A DNA stretch of 64,000 nt from Rhynchopus sp. YZ270_cl-10. Its lineage: Eukaryota > Euglenozoa > Diplonemea > Diplonemida > Diplonemidae. A program made the translations under genes and the position numbers. The stretch is from assembly GCA_964035575.1 (NCBI GenBank), contig OZ037904.1, positions 992,001-1,056,000 of the forward strand, given 5' to 3'. The notes beneath the pieces were generated by a model that saw nothing but the letters and a program-made list of their open reading frames with translations, made no database searches and had not been told where the DNA came from. Positions 20,226 through 30,145 of this stretch are shown here, piece after piece; position 1 is the stretch's first letter, and each line of letters opens with the position of its first letter.

Positions 20226-20349
20226 TTTAAATCACGAAATGGATGTAGGACTGCATGGTTGGGGTATCGACCCCCCGGTACAGCCGGTCATACATCAAAC
20301 GGCACACTGTTCACGAGAAGGGCTGTTCTAATTTCAATTCAATTTCAAC
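20219..20349 (+). repeat. S3 interspersed repeat
   Basis: Full copy immediately upstream of the TPR/MYND gene: AATCACGAAATGGATG, GGACTGCATGGTTGGG, CCGGTACAGCCGG, then CACTGTTCACGAGAAGG. Confidence 0.7.
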
Positions 20350-20411
20350 CTTTTTTTTTTCTCTCCACTCCATTTACCTCAAATGCAACACCATCCCCCT
20401 CTTTCTCTCTC

Positions 20412-20413
20412 AG
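20412..20413 (+). promoter_or_regulatory. candidate splice acceptor before the 20463 gene
   Basis: CCCCCTCTTTCTCTCTCAG precedes a 49-nt A-rich leader and the ATG, the pattern expected of a trans-splice or 5'UTR intron acceptor. Confidence 0.4.
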
Positions 20414-20462
20414 ATTTACACAAAAAAAAAAGAGGGTGTTTTTTAAAATAAAACACATCACA

Positions 20463-21890
20463 ATGGACCCCTGCGCAGTCTCCCTCGATGAATTCCCCGC
20501 CCACACCTTCCCCCTCTCCCCGGTCCTCTCCCCCATCCTGATGCCGTTGAGCCCTCTCAAGAGCCCTACCTCCCCTCTGTCTTCTGGGTCATCGGTTGAA
20601 ACACAAAAGCTCCGGGCAGATGCAACAAAGCTTTTTAAGTCTGGAGATACATTGGGAGCAGCAGAGATGTATAGAAAAGCGTTAAAAGGCATGTCTGATG
20701 ATGACAATGTGAACCAAGAGACGACCTGTTTAAGCAACCTAGCAGCCTGTTTATTAAAAATCGCCCCTGCATTGAGTAAAGAAGAAACGAGAGTATCAAT
20801 GCTGGAATGTGTCGCCATGTGTACAAAAGCCCTCAACCTCCAACCCCGCCACGAAAAAGCCAGGTGGAGACGCGCGAAGGCAAACTGTCATTTAGGTCAT
20901 ACCCGCCTATACATTGCAGACCTCCGTATTTTGGTAACAAACAACCCAAAAAAATCGGAGGTGACCAAACACCTTGCTGCCGAAGTGCACTCAGAAACCT
21001 CTCCACTTGACCCTGTACACGAATGGCTCGCAAAAGGCGACCTTTTTCATAGAGCGCAGATCACCCTAGCCCTCTTAGAACCATTTTATGCACAGTATGA
21101 TGGAGTGGCAACAGTTGTATACCTTTTGTCTTCAGGGAGCGTTGCGCCTACGGTATTTGGTTTGGACATTTTATATGCGTCAGCAGAAGGGTTTGCGACC
21201 CAAATCTCTGGGATGGGTGTCGTGTGTACACTGCTTTCCGATTGTCTGGCGCATCCATGTGGCAGGGTGGTTCGGGTCCGCGCGTTAGAGGTTTTACACA
21301 GGATTTTTGATAATTTGTCAAATGAAGCAGTAATAAGGTTTCTTCAGGAACGAGATGTATGGCCTTCTGTAGCAGGGTTGATGAGTCATGCGGATGCACC
21401 AGGGGATGCATTAACGTTGGCAAGCGAGCTTGCAAAACGATGTGACCGAGAACTGATTGCCCCATACATGGAAATGCTAGGGATCGCAGCGAGCATTCTC
21501 TGGAGGCTTCCCGATAGGGCGCTGTGCAACGCAGATTTGCTGTCCTCGTTGGAGCCGACCAAATGGGATATGGTGTTCAAATGCATGAGGGGCCTTCGTC
21601 TAATCACCTCCATCCGGACAGATCTCATCAAGCTCACACGGTTTAATGATGCGATAGCTTCCTCCGATGCCGCCACGTTGGTAGGTGTAATAGACGACCT
21701 GCTGCACCCAGAAGACCATTGTTGCATGGAGGACGCGCGGCCGCCACTCGAAGGCACCCCATCCTGCGCGCTGTGCACAAAGCCCCACCCAGAGCTCACC
21801 TGCAGCTTTTGTCTGCTTGCGCAGTATTGTTCACCAGAATGCCAACGAAAAGATTGGGATTCGCACGGACGCTTTTGTGGTGGGATCTAA
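20463..21890 (+). CDS. TPR-like protein with C-terminal MYND zinc finger
   Basis: 475 aa. The start is the ATG after a CT-tract/AG; upstream in-frame codons run through an S3 repeat and are not coding. Residues 1-45 are Pro/Ser-rich. Residues 48-165 form a TPR-like block (KLFKSGDTLGAAEMYRKAL, a 'NLAACLL' helix, ALNLQPRHEKARWRRAKA), the layout of co-chaperone-type TPRs. The middle (200-420) is all-helical. The C-terminus is a complete MYND finger: C435-x2-C438, C447-x2-C450, C456-x3-C460, H468-x3-C472. TPR plus MYND without a SET domain suggests a protein-interaction adaptor rather than a lysine methyltransferase. The substrate and compartment cannot be told from sequence. Confidence 0.85.
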   Translation: MDPCAVSLDEFPAHTFPLSPVLSPILMPLSPLKSPTSPLSSGSSVETQKLRADATKLFKSGDTLGAAEMYRKALKGMSDDDNVNQETTCLSNLAACLLKIAPALSKEETRVSMLECVAMCTKALNLQPRHEKARWRRAKANCHLGHTRLYIADLRILVTNNPKKSEVTKHLAAEVHSETSPLDPVHEWLAKGDLFHRAQITLALLEPFYAQYDGVATVVYLLSSGSVAPTVFGLDILYASAEGFATQISGMGVVCTLLSDCLAHPCGRVVRVRALEVLHRIFDNLSNEAVIRFLQERDVWPSVAGLMSHADAPGDALTLASELAKRCDRELIAPYMEMLGIAASILWRLPDRALCNADLLSSLEPTKWDMVFKCMRGLRLITSIRTDLIKLTRFNDAIASSDAATLVGVIDDLLHPEDHCCMEDARPPLEGTPSCALCTKPHPELTCSFCLLAQYCSPECQRKDWDSHGRFCGGI

Positions 21891-22452
21891 AGAAAGGTGT
21901 GGTTTTGAAAAGAAGAAGAAGCCCCTTTTGGACAAAAAAAGGGGGCTGTCCAAAAAAAAAAAATAATCTGAGAGAGCTGTTTACATAGTTATTTTAGCCC
22001 CTTTTTTTTGAAGATTGCAATGGAATAGGAAGTGATGTTCATTTCTGCTCTATGTTGTATAGAAGGATGATGTAAAGGGGGGGGGGGGGGGCGTTAGGAT
22101 ACTATTTTTTGTTTTTTTTTCTTTGATAAATTATTTGGAGTAGTGTAGTTGCCTCCGGTTGTGTTGCCAACAGTTTGTGCAACTCTCCACTGCCCTTCTT
22201 TAAAATTTACACTAAATGCCGACGTTTAAACGAAATGAATGTAGGACTGCATGGGGTACCCCGATCATTGTACCAAAGGTACACTGTTCACGAGCGGGCT
22301 GTTGTATTTCAAGTTAAGCTAAGGTTGACAGGGTTTGCTTAAGAGACCCCAATTTTTCGCCCCTCCCCCAAACACCCCAGAGACCCCCCCCTTTTTTTGT
22401 GGTTTTTTTTCTGGGTAGCGAAGAACAGATTTTATCAAAAAACCCTCCACTC
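21891..22452. other. intergenic with S3 and a shared motif
   Basis: G-run at 22077-22093, the TAGTGTAGTTGCCTC repeat (22138-22190) and one S3 copy. No gene. Confidence 0.55.
22219..22314 (+). repeat. S3 interspersed repeat
   Basis: GTTTAAACGAAATGAATGTAGG, ACTGCATGGGG, CCAAAGGTACACTGTTCACG, GTATTTCAAGTTAA. Confidence 0.65.
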
Positions 22453-22699
22453 GTAAAGGGGGGCCCCGTCGATTATTTACCTTTTGAAAAGGTAAATATT
22501 ACACGAAAGGTAAATAATACATGGAAGGTAAATAATACAATATTTGGACTTTATTAATTCAAAAGGTAAATAATATACGGTTTGACCTATTGCGGGTAAA
22601 CGGTCCTGTTTTCGATGCACACCCACTAGACCCCCGACTCACTGCACAACAGATTTTCACACCCCGCCCTTCCCCCTCCCCGGAACCCCTCTCGCCGTC

Positions 22700-22888
22700 A
22701 TGTTGAACGCCTCGACCCTTGCAGAGCTGAACCACCAGTGGGATGAGGTGCGCCGTGGCCGCTGCGAGATGGTCGTCGGCCTCGACGAGGCAAGCGTGGC
22801 GAGCCTGGACCTGGACGTTGAGAGCTTCAGCGACACGTCCAGTGCCTCAGAACTTCACCCAAAAAAAGCGGGGCGGAAAATTAATTAA
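22700..22888 (+). CDS. short GC-rich ORF inside the composite element
   Basis: 62 codons from an ATG that follows a C-rich leader like those of the real genes here. The protein (MLNASTLAELNHQWDEVRRG at the start) is acidic in its second half and not recognised. It may be the 5' exon of a gene carried or captured by the element, with the rest displaced by the piggyBac-like insertion, or a gene remnant. Confidence 0.3.
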   Translation: MLNASTLAELNHQWDEVRRGRCEMVVGLDEASVASLDLDVESFSDTSSASELHPKKAGRKIN

Positions 22889-22951
22889 TTAAATGCCAAT
22901 TCAAAAGGTAAATAATACACGAAAGGTAAATAATACAATGTTTGGCATTAA

Positions 22952-25389
22952 CCCTTTACGGACCACGACCGATTTTTTCGATTTGCTAGGATCTTCTCTC
23001 CCGTAGGTAAAATGTGATCTGATGCATATTTTTGATCGTACCTGGCCGCAATTGAAAGATTTTGAGCAGATCTTTCAAATGGAGCAGAAATCGAAATAAA
23101 ATGAGAAAAATGGAAAATGGAAAATTGAGGAGAGCTGATATTTTTTTCTGAAAATTTTGAAGAAAAAAATTATTCCGGCTGCGCACCTGTTTTTTCGGTT
23201 TTCGAAAATGGCTTTATTTGAAAGATCGGTTCAAAATCTTTCAAAAGAAAAAACAAGTAATTGCTATCGGAAAAAAAACGGGGTGTGCTGTGGAACTCCA
23301 TCCTGTAGAAATAATCTACAACACGCCCAGCATTCTGCTCTTCTACTGCGGAGCTTTCCACAGCACACCCCGCTTTTTTCTTAGCAATTAGTTGTTCTTG
23401 TTGTTATTGTTATTTTCAACCACCTTCCTTCAACCCTTGTAGGGATCAGTTGCTATTTTTTTCGCGAAAACATGAAATTATACATTTCAAGAGAACAAAT
23501 TAAAAAGGGTCCTTATTTGCATTTTTGGGCTCCGCCCGTGCAGTGGTGGGGTCAATCTCGAAAATTGGACAATTTTTTGACCACTTAAATTTTGAGAAAT
23601 ATGAGCCCGGTTGCTTATACGTGGGGCCCATTTTCGGCTAAAATTTTCCTCAAAATCTGGTTTTGTAAAATTGACCCTTTACTCCCCCCCCCACATCGAT
23701 TTCAATACTATACCTTACTTCACCTACGGTTGCCCTTACAGGGGGGTGAAGGAAGGTAAGTTGAAAAAGGGTCCTTATTTGCATTTTTGGGCTCCGCCCG
23801 TGCAGTGGTGGGGTCAATCTCGAAAATTGGACAATTTTTTGACCACTTAAATTTTGAGAAATATGAGCCCGGTTGCTTATACGTGGGGCCCATTTTCGGC
23901 TAAAATTTTCCTCAAAATCTGGTTTTGTAAAATTGACCCTTTACTCCCCCCCCACATCGATTTCAATACTATACCTTACTTCACCTACGGTTGCCCTTAC
24001 AGGGGGGTGAAGGAAGGTAAGTTGAAAAAGGGTCCTTATTTGCATTTTTGGGCTCCGCCCGTGCAGTGGTGGGGTCAATCTCGAAAATTGGACAATTTTT
24101 TGACCACTTAAATTTTGAGAAATATGAGCCCGGTTGCTTATACGTGGGGCCCATTTTCGGCTAAAATTTTCCTCAAAATCTGGTTTTGTAAAATTGACCC
24201 TTTACTCCCCCCCCACATCGATTTCAATACTATACCTTACTTCACCTACGGTTGCCCTTACAGGGGGGTGAAGGAAGGTAAGTTGAAAATCGATCAAAAA
24301 GTCCTAGTAGATAATGTCTCACTGCATGGAGAGAAGGTACCAACCAACTACATATACCGTAATTGTACAGAGGTTGGACAGTACAAAAGTTGGGGCTTTT
24401 GGGACTTTTGGCCAACTTGGCATGGTGCTGAACAAAGGTGAACGCCGCATCCCACGCACATGTAATCTGTTTTCAGACGCCTGTTTCCCAAGCAAGAAGA
24501 AGTTGTCGACCAACACCCTCCTGCCAGTGTCTCTGTACCTTGACCGTGTTGATAGATTTTGTACCCCTCCCTGTGGCTTTCCGTACCCTCCCGCCGAAAT
24601 TTCGAAGGGACCCTCCGAAAAAAATTTTTTTGGTCGCGAAAATCGGTCCAAAAACGGTCTAGATTGCCCCATGCGTGGCATTCCGGGCAATTTGAGGGCA
24701 ATTTGGCGTGCAAGAGCCATGTGTGGGGCACCATGTGCCCCCATGCTGCACCCCTTATACAGGGTTTTTACAGGCAAAAAATGAAAAACGACAGTCGGGC
24801 ACAAAAAGCCACGGATCGGGGCACAAAGTTACATCCCACCCTCCCTTGGCCCTCGGGACTCCTTTCGGGAGGTCAGGGCTTCCCTCGGGCCTTCGGCCCT
24901 CGGGGAGCCCTGACCTCCCTCAAGGGTCCCTCGGGCTTTGGCGGGAGGGAGGGAAATAACCATTCTGTACAATGTTCCTCAAAAGACAAAATGCAATAAA
25001 TACACGGAGAAGAGGCACATCCAGTTCAGGGTCAGGAACTGCAACTACGCGTGTTACTTTGCCCAGTCGCGGGTATTTTCCATTATTTTAGTTTCGTTCT
25101 GAAGACCGTACAAAATGGTTCCCTGCACACCAAAGTTTGAATCCTCTGATGACTCAAGCGCGTCAGAATGGTACATTATTCCCCAAAAATGACCCAAAAT
25201 ACCCTATTATGTGATAATGCCGGGTGTGGATGAGAGGGGATGAGAGCGTCAAAAAAAATCGAATCTTGCGTCTTTTGAAAGATTTCGCACAAAATCTTCT
25301 CATTTAAAAAAAAAATCTTCAAAAAGTCCTAGTGGAAGCCAATTTAGGTGGTTGCGTGGACATATATGTCCCCTCTGGTCCTTAAAGGG
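22952..25389. mobile_element. piggyBac-like non-autonomous element
   Basis: 2438 bp bounded by TTAA on both sides (22948-22951 and 25390-25393), with TIRs CCCTTTACGGACCA and TGGTCCTTAAAGGG. TTAA duplication plus CCC...GGG ends is the piggyBac signature. No DDD transposase frame is visible, so it must depend on one elsewhere. It carries a three-copy 261-bp tandem array and a foldback near 23270-23375 (GGGGTGTGCTGTGGAA against its complement). Confidence 0.8.
23502..24285 (+). repeat. three tandem copies of a 261-bp unit
   Basis: Units start near 23502, 23764 and 24025 and are almost identical, indicating recent amplification. Each holds GTGCAGTGGTGGGGTCAATC and TTTGACCACTTAAATTTTG. Diverged copies occur at 8527-8850 (+) and 46063-46304 (-). 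Confidence 0.9.
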
Positions 25390-25483
25390 TTAAAAAGGTA
25401 AATAATACACGAAGGTAAATATTAAAATAGGTAAATAATCGACGGGTCCCCCCTTTACACCAGGTTTTATTATTCTTTACACT

Positions 25484-26113
25484 ATGTCTTCAGGGTCACC
25501 TTCTGCAGAAGCAAACCGCATCGAGAAAGACCTTTTAACATACCATACCGAACGCACCGCGATGCTCAGAGGGATGGACCCTGATGATTTGGAGGATTTA
25601 GAGAGCGAGCTTCTCAGCGCCCGCTCCTTTCTTGAAAAGCACCCCTTCCCAAAACGGGAGGACATCGACGACTTTGTTACCCGCCTCTTACGCGATTCCA
25701 AACGTGGCAACCTAGCACGACGTTCCAGCACCGTAGGTGTTGTGAGTGACGAACTCATGCACGGTGTCTTTGAGCGGGTCAATGCTCGAGGGGATGACTC
25801 AGAGACCGCCTTCTTATATTCTGCTGCTGAAGCGATCTACTCAGCGCCATTGGATTGTGATACGATTCCAACCTTAGAGAGGCAGATGAGAAAGCAGGGC
25901 TGGGCCATTGCAGCGCATGTTGGTAAGGGTAGGGAGGGGGACGAGGAAGCGGTGAGGGACTCACTGCATCTGCATCTGTTTGTGAACCACCTCATCCATG
26001 CGAGTAGTCAGTTCTTCCCGGAGGAGAAGAGCGAATGGCGCCTAGGGATCTCAAGCAGAACAGAGGCAGTAAGCATCAGCTGGGACTCAATAGCAGGCTG
26101 GGTGCATCACTGA
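25484..26113 (+). CDS. 209-aa protein of unknown function
   Basis: Not recognised. It starts with ATG 25 bp after the composite element. The protein is mixed-charge and predicted mostly helical, with an acidic stretch at residues 30-45 (DPDDLEDLESELLSARSFL) and a basic one at 68-80. No signal peptide, membrane segment or zinc motif is seen. Coding GC and codon use match neighbouring genes, and the frame stays open for its full length. The nearby element probably supplies part of its leader or upstream processing sequence. Confidence 0.7.
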   Translation: MSSGSPSAEANRIEKDLLTYHTERTAMLRGMDPDDLEDLESELLSARSFLEKHPFPKREDIDDFVTRLLRDSKRGNLARRSSTVGVVSDELMHGVFERVNARGDDSETAFLYSAAEAIYSAPLDCDTIPTLERQMRKQGWAIAAHVGKGREGDEEAVRDSLHLHLFVNHLIHASSQFFPEEKSEWRLGISSRTEAVSISWDSIAGWVHH

Positions 26114-26149
26114 CTTGTCAATTCAATGTCCCCCCAAAAAAAGAAAATA

Positions 26150-26205
26150 TAGTGGAGTTCATCCTCGGGGTGTCTACACTAATACAACCAAGTTTTCAAA
26201 AAAAG
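26150..26205 (+). repeat. S1 interspersed repeat
   Basis: TAGTGGAGTTCATCCTCGGG, TGTCTACACTAATACAACC, AAGTTTTC and A-run; about 40 bp past the stop codon of the 25484 gene. Confidence 0.7.
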
Positions 26206-26531
26206 GTAAAAAAAAAAAAAGTGTATCAATTCCTTTTGCTCGTCTTCTTTTCTCCTGAAGGTACACTGTCACGGGAGGGTTTTTAAGTCATGTTTTCTCT
26301 TTTGCCTTTTTTGCGTAATTCTTTAGATGGGGCGATTGTATGCCCCGCACCACGACACACCCTTCCCATAAGGTACTGGGTTGCCCCCACTCTCAGGTTT
26401 TACAACCCAAGGTGGTTGGTGATAAAAGCTGTTTTCCTTTGTTCTGTTCTGTTTATTTCTCTTTTGTCAAATGCTTTCAATTCTGTGAACTGAAAAGTAT
26501 ATGAAACTAATCTTTTTCTTATTTCCAACAA

Positions 26532-26645
26532 TGGGCCATCTATGAACGGGGAGATATTTTTTTCTCTCAGTAGCGTCTCACAGACTCTCACAAGCTCTCA
26601 CAACTTGTTGGGTGTCTCACGGAGACAATCATAGATGGTCCCAAA
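26532..26645. mobile_element. short MITE, relative of 55853-56713
   Basis: Ends TGGGCCATCTATGAACGGGG and TCATAGATGGTCCCA, with a core of CTCTCACAAG-type units. Both the left GAACGGGGAGAT block and the right CACGGAGACAATCAT block match the long copy at 56 kb, which proves a shared origin. Confidence 0.75.
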
Positions 26646-26823
26646 TTTTATGTAAAAAGATAGATGGGCAAAAGAGAGAACGCACGAATCTGCTTTTTGA
26701 TGTTATTTGGTGTGTGTTGCAATCACGTCGCCAATCTGACTTCAGGTCACGCATACAAAAAAAAGAATAGATTGTTGCTAGGATTTGCGCACAAACATAC
26801 TGAACGCCCGATCTTTTCCCCCT

Positions 26824-26862
26824 ATGCCTGCGTCCACAGAAGGCGTTTGCACCTACAACCCC
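26824..26862 (+). repeat. S4 repeat, shortened
   Basis: GCCTGCGTCCACAG, AAGGCGTTTGCACCTAC; the GAACGGTG block is lost. Confidence 0.45.
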
Positions 26863-27116
26863 CCGACTTTCGTTTTTCATCTTAATTTTTTTTTGCACTG
26901 ATATATTTGCATTTCCCAAATCATCCGTCCTTCTTTTCTGGATGCTAACATTTTTTGCTCGCCTTTTTTTGTACTGCCAAAAATAATATGACAAGCCCCT
27001 CCACCCTTTTTCTTGTTACTCGCCCCTGGCGGCTCGAGTTGTTCTGTGTTTGTATCACTCCAAACAGAGATGGCAATACTGACGTTGTATAAAACACGGT
27101 TTATTACCACCTGATT

Positions 27117-27213
27117 TTTGCCCCGCGTATAGGCGCGTAAAGGCCCGTATAGGCCAAACCACACCCCTTTTCCCCAGCCTTTACGCGCTATACGCGGGGT
27201 AAAAATCAGGTGG
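27117..27213. mobile_element. 97-bp foldback MITE upstream of PSMA3
   Basis: Arms CCACCTGATTTTTGCCCCGC and its complement pair for nearly the whole length around a short AT/C loop. It is flanked by TATTA on both sides (27112-27116, 27214-27218), a likely 5-bp target duplication. The end lies 133 bp before the PSMA3 start codon. Confidence 0.8.
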
Positions 27214-27316
27214 TATTAGCCCCACACCATACCACACCGAAGGGGCCATATTCTGCTGCAAGAATTACCCTCACTATGCATCACCACCACACCACACACC
27301 CACCACCCTTCCCCTT

Positions 27317-27318
27317 AG
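27317..27318 (+). promoter_or_regulatory. candidate splice acceptor before PSMA3
   Basis: CACCCTTCCCCTTAG is followed 28 nt later by the start codon. Confidence 0.35.
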
Positions 27319-27346
27319 GCAATAGAACAACAAGGGAGCCGCTAAG

Positions 27347-28943
27347 ATGAGCAACGAACATGACATGGCGTCCAATACCTACAGCCCTGACGGCAAGGTT
27401 ATGCAGATCGACTACGCATGCAAGGCTGTCGACAACACAGGTACAGGTATCGGTGTTTGCTGCAAGTATGTCATCACACCCAATGTTTCAAGTTCCATAA
27501 CCCCCCCTCCTCCCATTAAAAAAACACTTCGATCTCCCTTTTCCCCGCTTTTTTCGGGGGAGGAAAAAATAGTATGGTTGTGGGGTCATTGTACTAAAGG
27601 TACACTGTTCATGAGAGGGGTTGTGTTTCAAGCTTTCAAACATTTTAATCATTTACCCAGAGGAGACAAAACGTTGTACAGTTTCCCATCTGTGTAGTTA
27701 TAATATCTGGATGTCTTACCCCTACTCCAACCGCACACCTTTTCTATTCCTTCCCCTTCCCCTTCCCTTCAGAGACGGAGTTGTCATCGGAATTGAGAAG
27801 CTGGTTGTCAGCAAAATGATGGAAAGTGGGTCCAACTCGCGCATCCACGCGATTGACACCCACCAGGGCTGCGCTATCGGAGGGATGCTGCCTGACGGGC
27901 GACACTTACTGGAGAAGGCACGGGAGGAGGCAAGACAGTTCCGGTCATCTTATGGGATCCCCATTACCGGGGACATTGTGTGCCAGAACCTGTGTTCGTA
28001 CATGCACTTTTTCACGATCTCGTGGTACCGCCCTTTCGGTGCAGCCCTCATCCTTGCAAGCTACGGGTCTGACGGGCCGCAGCTCTTCGTGGCAGACCCG
28101 CACGGCCAGAAGCAGTCCTTCCACGGGTGTGCCATCGGCAAGGCAGCAACACGTGCCAAGACTGAGCTTGAGAAGATCAACTTCAAGACAATTACCTGCA
28201 GAGAGGCGCTCGATGTGATTGCAAAGCTTCTCTACGAAGTGCACGACAACCAGAAGGTCTGTTTCTGGGGGGGGTTGTTTGGGGTTCTGTAACAGCTGCA
28301 CTAAAACAACAGATTTGTATTTGGCAAAAGAAAGCGGCCTTCCATGTTCTTGCCACTTCGTTTGCTTTTTTTTCCCACCTTTTTCAGTTGTGTTCCGGTG
28401 TGATAGTAACAAAGTCGGCTGATTGACGTGAGCCTCCTGGCATGCCCATTTTTCACTTTTTACCACCGATTTAAACCCATCACCACCTACCAACGTGTCA
28501 ATCAGCCTATAAAGGGGGTTTTTTTGTGCATAGTGGTTCCATAGTTTATCTACAACAACACACATCACAGGACAAAAACTTCGAAATGGAGCTGGCATGG
28601 GTGACCGAGGAGACAGGGAGAAAATTCCAGCGTGTGCCCAAGGACCTCGCAGCGGCAGTTTTGAAGAAGGGGAAGGAAACGGTATGCATTTGTGAAACAA
28701 TCATTTAAACTTTTACAGCATTTAGCTGATTACGAAACTACCCACACTGTTACAGTGGTTACACAACGTTTATGCCTAAACTAAAGGCGGAATTGAAATC
28801 GATGGTGGAAATTACTTTAGGCGGAATTTTTCTTAGGCGGAACTTTGTTTAGCCACTGTCGCTCATGGGTCCTCAAGAGATACCTATTAAGACACCATCA
28901 CACACCCTCCCTCCACACACAGGCTGTTGTTAGTGACCTCTGA
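27347..28943 (+). CDS. PSMA3: 20S proteasome subunit alpha type-3 (alpha7), four exons
   Basis: Exons: 27347-27465, 27773-28256, 28571-28681 and 28923-28943; joined they give 244 aa (human is 255). Introns are 307, 314 and 241 bp with donors GTATGT, GTCTGT, GTATGC and YAG acceptors. Phases agree, and the first junction restores the conserved CKDGVV. Family landmarks: the alpha-subunit N-terminal signature (YSPDGKVMQIDYACKAVDN), GIEKLVVSKMMESGSN, REEARQFRSSYG, RPFGAALILASYG, GCAIGKAATRAKTELEKI and the late FEMELAWVTEETGRKFQRVP. It forms part of the outer alpha ring that gates the proteasome. The usual acidic C-terminal tail is shortened to about seven residues (AVVSDL end). Intron 1 contains an S3 repeat and intron 2 a small foldback element. 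Confidence 0.95.
27571..27633 (+). repeat. S3 repeat inside PSMA3 intron 1
   Basis: ATGGTTGTGGGGTCATTGTAC, AAAGGTACACTGTTCATGAG, GTGTTTCAAG. Its removal by splicing shows that S3 can reside in transcribed, spliced sequence. Confidence 0.65.
28417..28507. mobile_element. 91-bp foldback element in PSMA3 intron 2
   Basis: Ends GGCTGATTGACGTG and CGTGTCAATCAGCC are inverted. The inner sequence (CATGCCCATTTTTCACTTTT, then TACCACCGATTTAA) recurs at 45255-45325 without the right arm. Confidence 0.65.
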
Positions 28944-30145
28944 GCTCTGTGACTGGCCCTCTTTTTTTGTAACCTTATCCCTGCAAGAAATACCCAAGAT
29001 GTGTGTATAAGGCATCTTTCATCTTCTTCAACTGTTCTCTTTATTGCTGTTGAGATGGATCGTTTTGATGGCCTGGACCCGACACATCCCCACTACTCTT
29101 ATGTTTGTGAGTTGCTCTAGCACCGCAACCACGTTCATTTCTTCATTACCCGCCGTTCACCCCCTCCTCAAATGCACCATTTCGGGGGATGTATTTTTCA
29201 TATAATACGGTGGCGGCTACACATCTTGTAGGAGAGGAAAAAACGGCTAAAACAAAGTAATAATTTTTTAAAAAAGGCAAAAAGCAACATAAAAACAAAA
29301 ACAAAATAAAACAAAAGAGCTCTTGCTACTACACTATAGGGGGGGAATGCCGGAAATAATATATAAAAAAAAAAAACACTAAGGCGCTCCCTCTGAGCAG
29401 TCCCTTCATCCCGTTGTGTCTTACCAAAAGCACATTCATCTAGCCTTTCGTTTTTTTTCCACCCTTTACGAGCACATTTTTTCTTTTAGATGCGTTTTAA
29501 CATTAACGGGTCCCGTGTGCTACGCACAGGGTACAGGGTGTGGGGTGGGTTGTTTTGTTTCTTGGCAGGTTGGACGAGAAGACACCGATTCAAAAGAATA
29601 AAAAGGGCGACAAGAACATAAACGTTGTTGTACAGGTGGCACGTTCCACCAGTTGAACATTTTTCTTCAGGAAAAGTGTGTTTTATCTAGTCTTTTTTTC
29701 TCTCCTTTTTTGATTTTATTAAATCGCTAACTTAACACGAGGAGGTGTCGGGAAACTCCTAAAATAATAACAACAACAAAAAATGGCAACCACTGGTGCT
29801 GTGTGGACACAGTCTCGTGGTGCACTAAGGGAGGCATCTGGGGTTACAGTGCACTCAACACTTTTGCTTGCAACAAAAATGAAGTAAAAAAAGAACCCGT
29901 CTGACTGGTGGTTGTCGAAACTACATTTTTTTTAAAAATAAAACAACAAAGCAAAAACAAAAACAAAAAAAAAAAAGAAGCGAAAAGGGTTTGTTCCATT
30001 TGTGTTTTGGCATTTCTGACACGCTTTAATAAAATACTGGCTACTTTCACTTTGTTCGTTCGCTAGCTTCAGCTTTGCTCATCCACCACACACACACACA
30101 CAGCTGTGCATCCTCACCTCCATTACACACCGCTTTTCACACACA
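28944..30145. other. intergenic, no clear content
   Basis: T/A-rich with an S5 motif near 29893 and a long A-run at 29940-29985. A short GC-rich patch near 29060-29160 does not form a convincing exon. A CA repeat (30089-30102) begins the block duplicated at 62 kb. Confidence 0.5.
29890..29925 (+). repeat. S5 hairpin repeat
   Basis: AGAACCCGTCTGACTGGTGG then TTGTCGAAACTAC; the best match to the copy at 6715. Confidence 0.45.

Larger units (their letters stand above)
17083..20462. other. gene-free repeat region
   Basis: Dense S1-S5 copies, T/A-runs and a GGTGCCTGCATCAA motif (16733, 17492, 19174) that recurs at 34015 and 58109. No supported gene; open frames are T-rich. Confidence 0.55.
22453..25458. 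mobile_element. composite TIR element containing a GC-rich ORF and a piggyBac-like insertion
   Basis: The ends form a 29-bp inverted pair with one mismatch: GTAAAGGGGGGCCCCGTCGA at 22453 and its complement ending at 25458. Just inside are repeated AAAGGTAAATAATAC units (22480-22590, 22900-22940, 25394-25440). Between them lie a GC-rich block with a short ORF (22620-22890) and the piggyBac-like element 22952-25389. The right end is 25 bp from the start codon of the next gene. Confidence 0.7.
26114..27346. other. intergenic with S1, S4 and two MITEs
   Basis: Holds one S1, a 3'-S3 fragment (26258-26288), a TIR element at 26532-26645, a reduced S4, and the MITE just upstream of the proteasome gene. 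No gene supported. Confidence 0.55.

Noticed and set aside
23611-24441. Three similar open frames in tandem
   Set aside because: They are copies of the 261-bp satellite unit within the piggyBac-like element, with no coding signature.
22952-25389. Autonomous piggyBac element with transposase
   Set aside because: No frame longer than about 160 codons, and none with a recognisable transposase motif.
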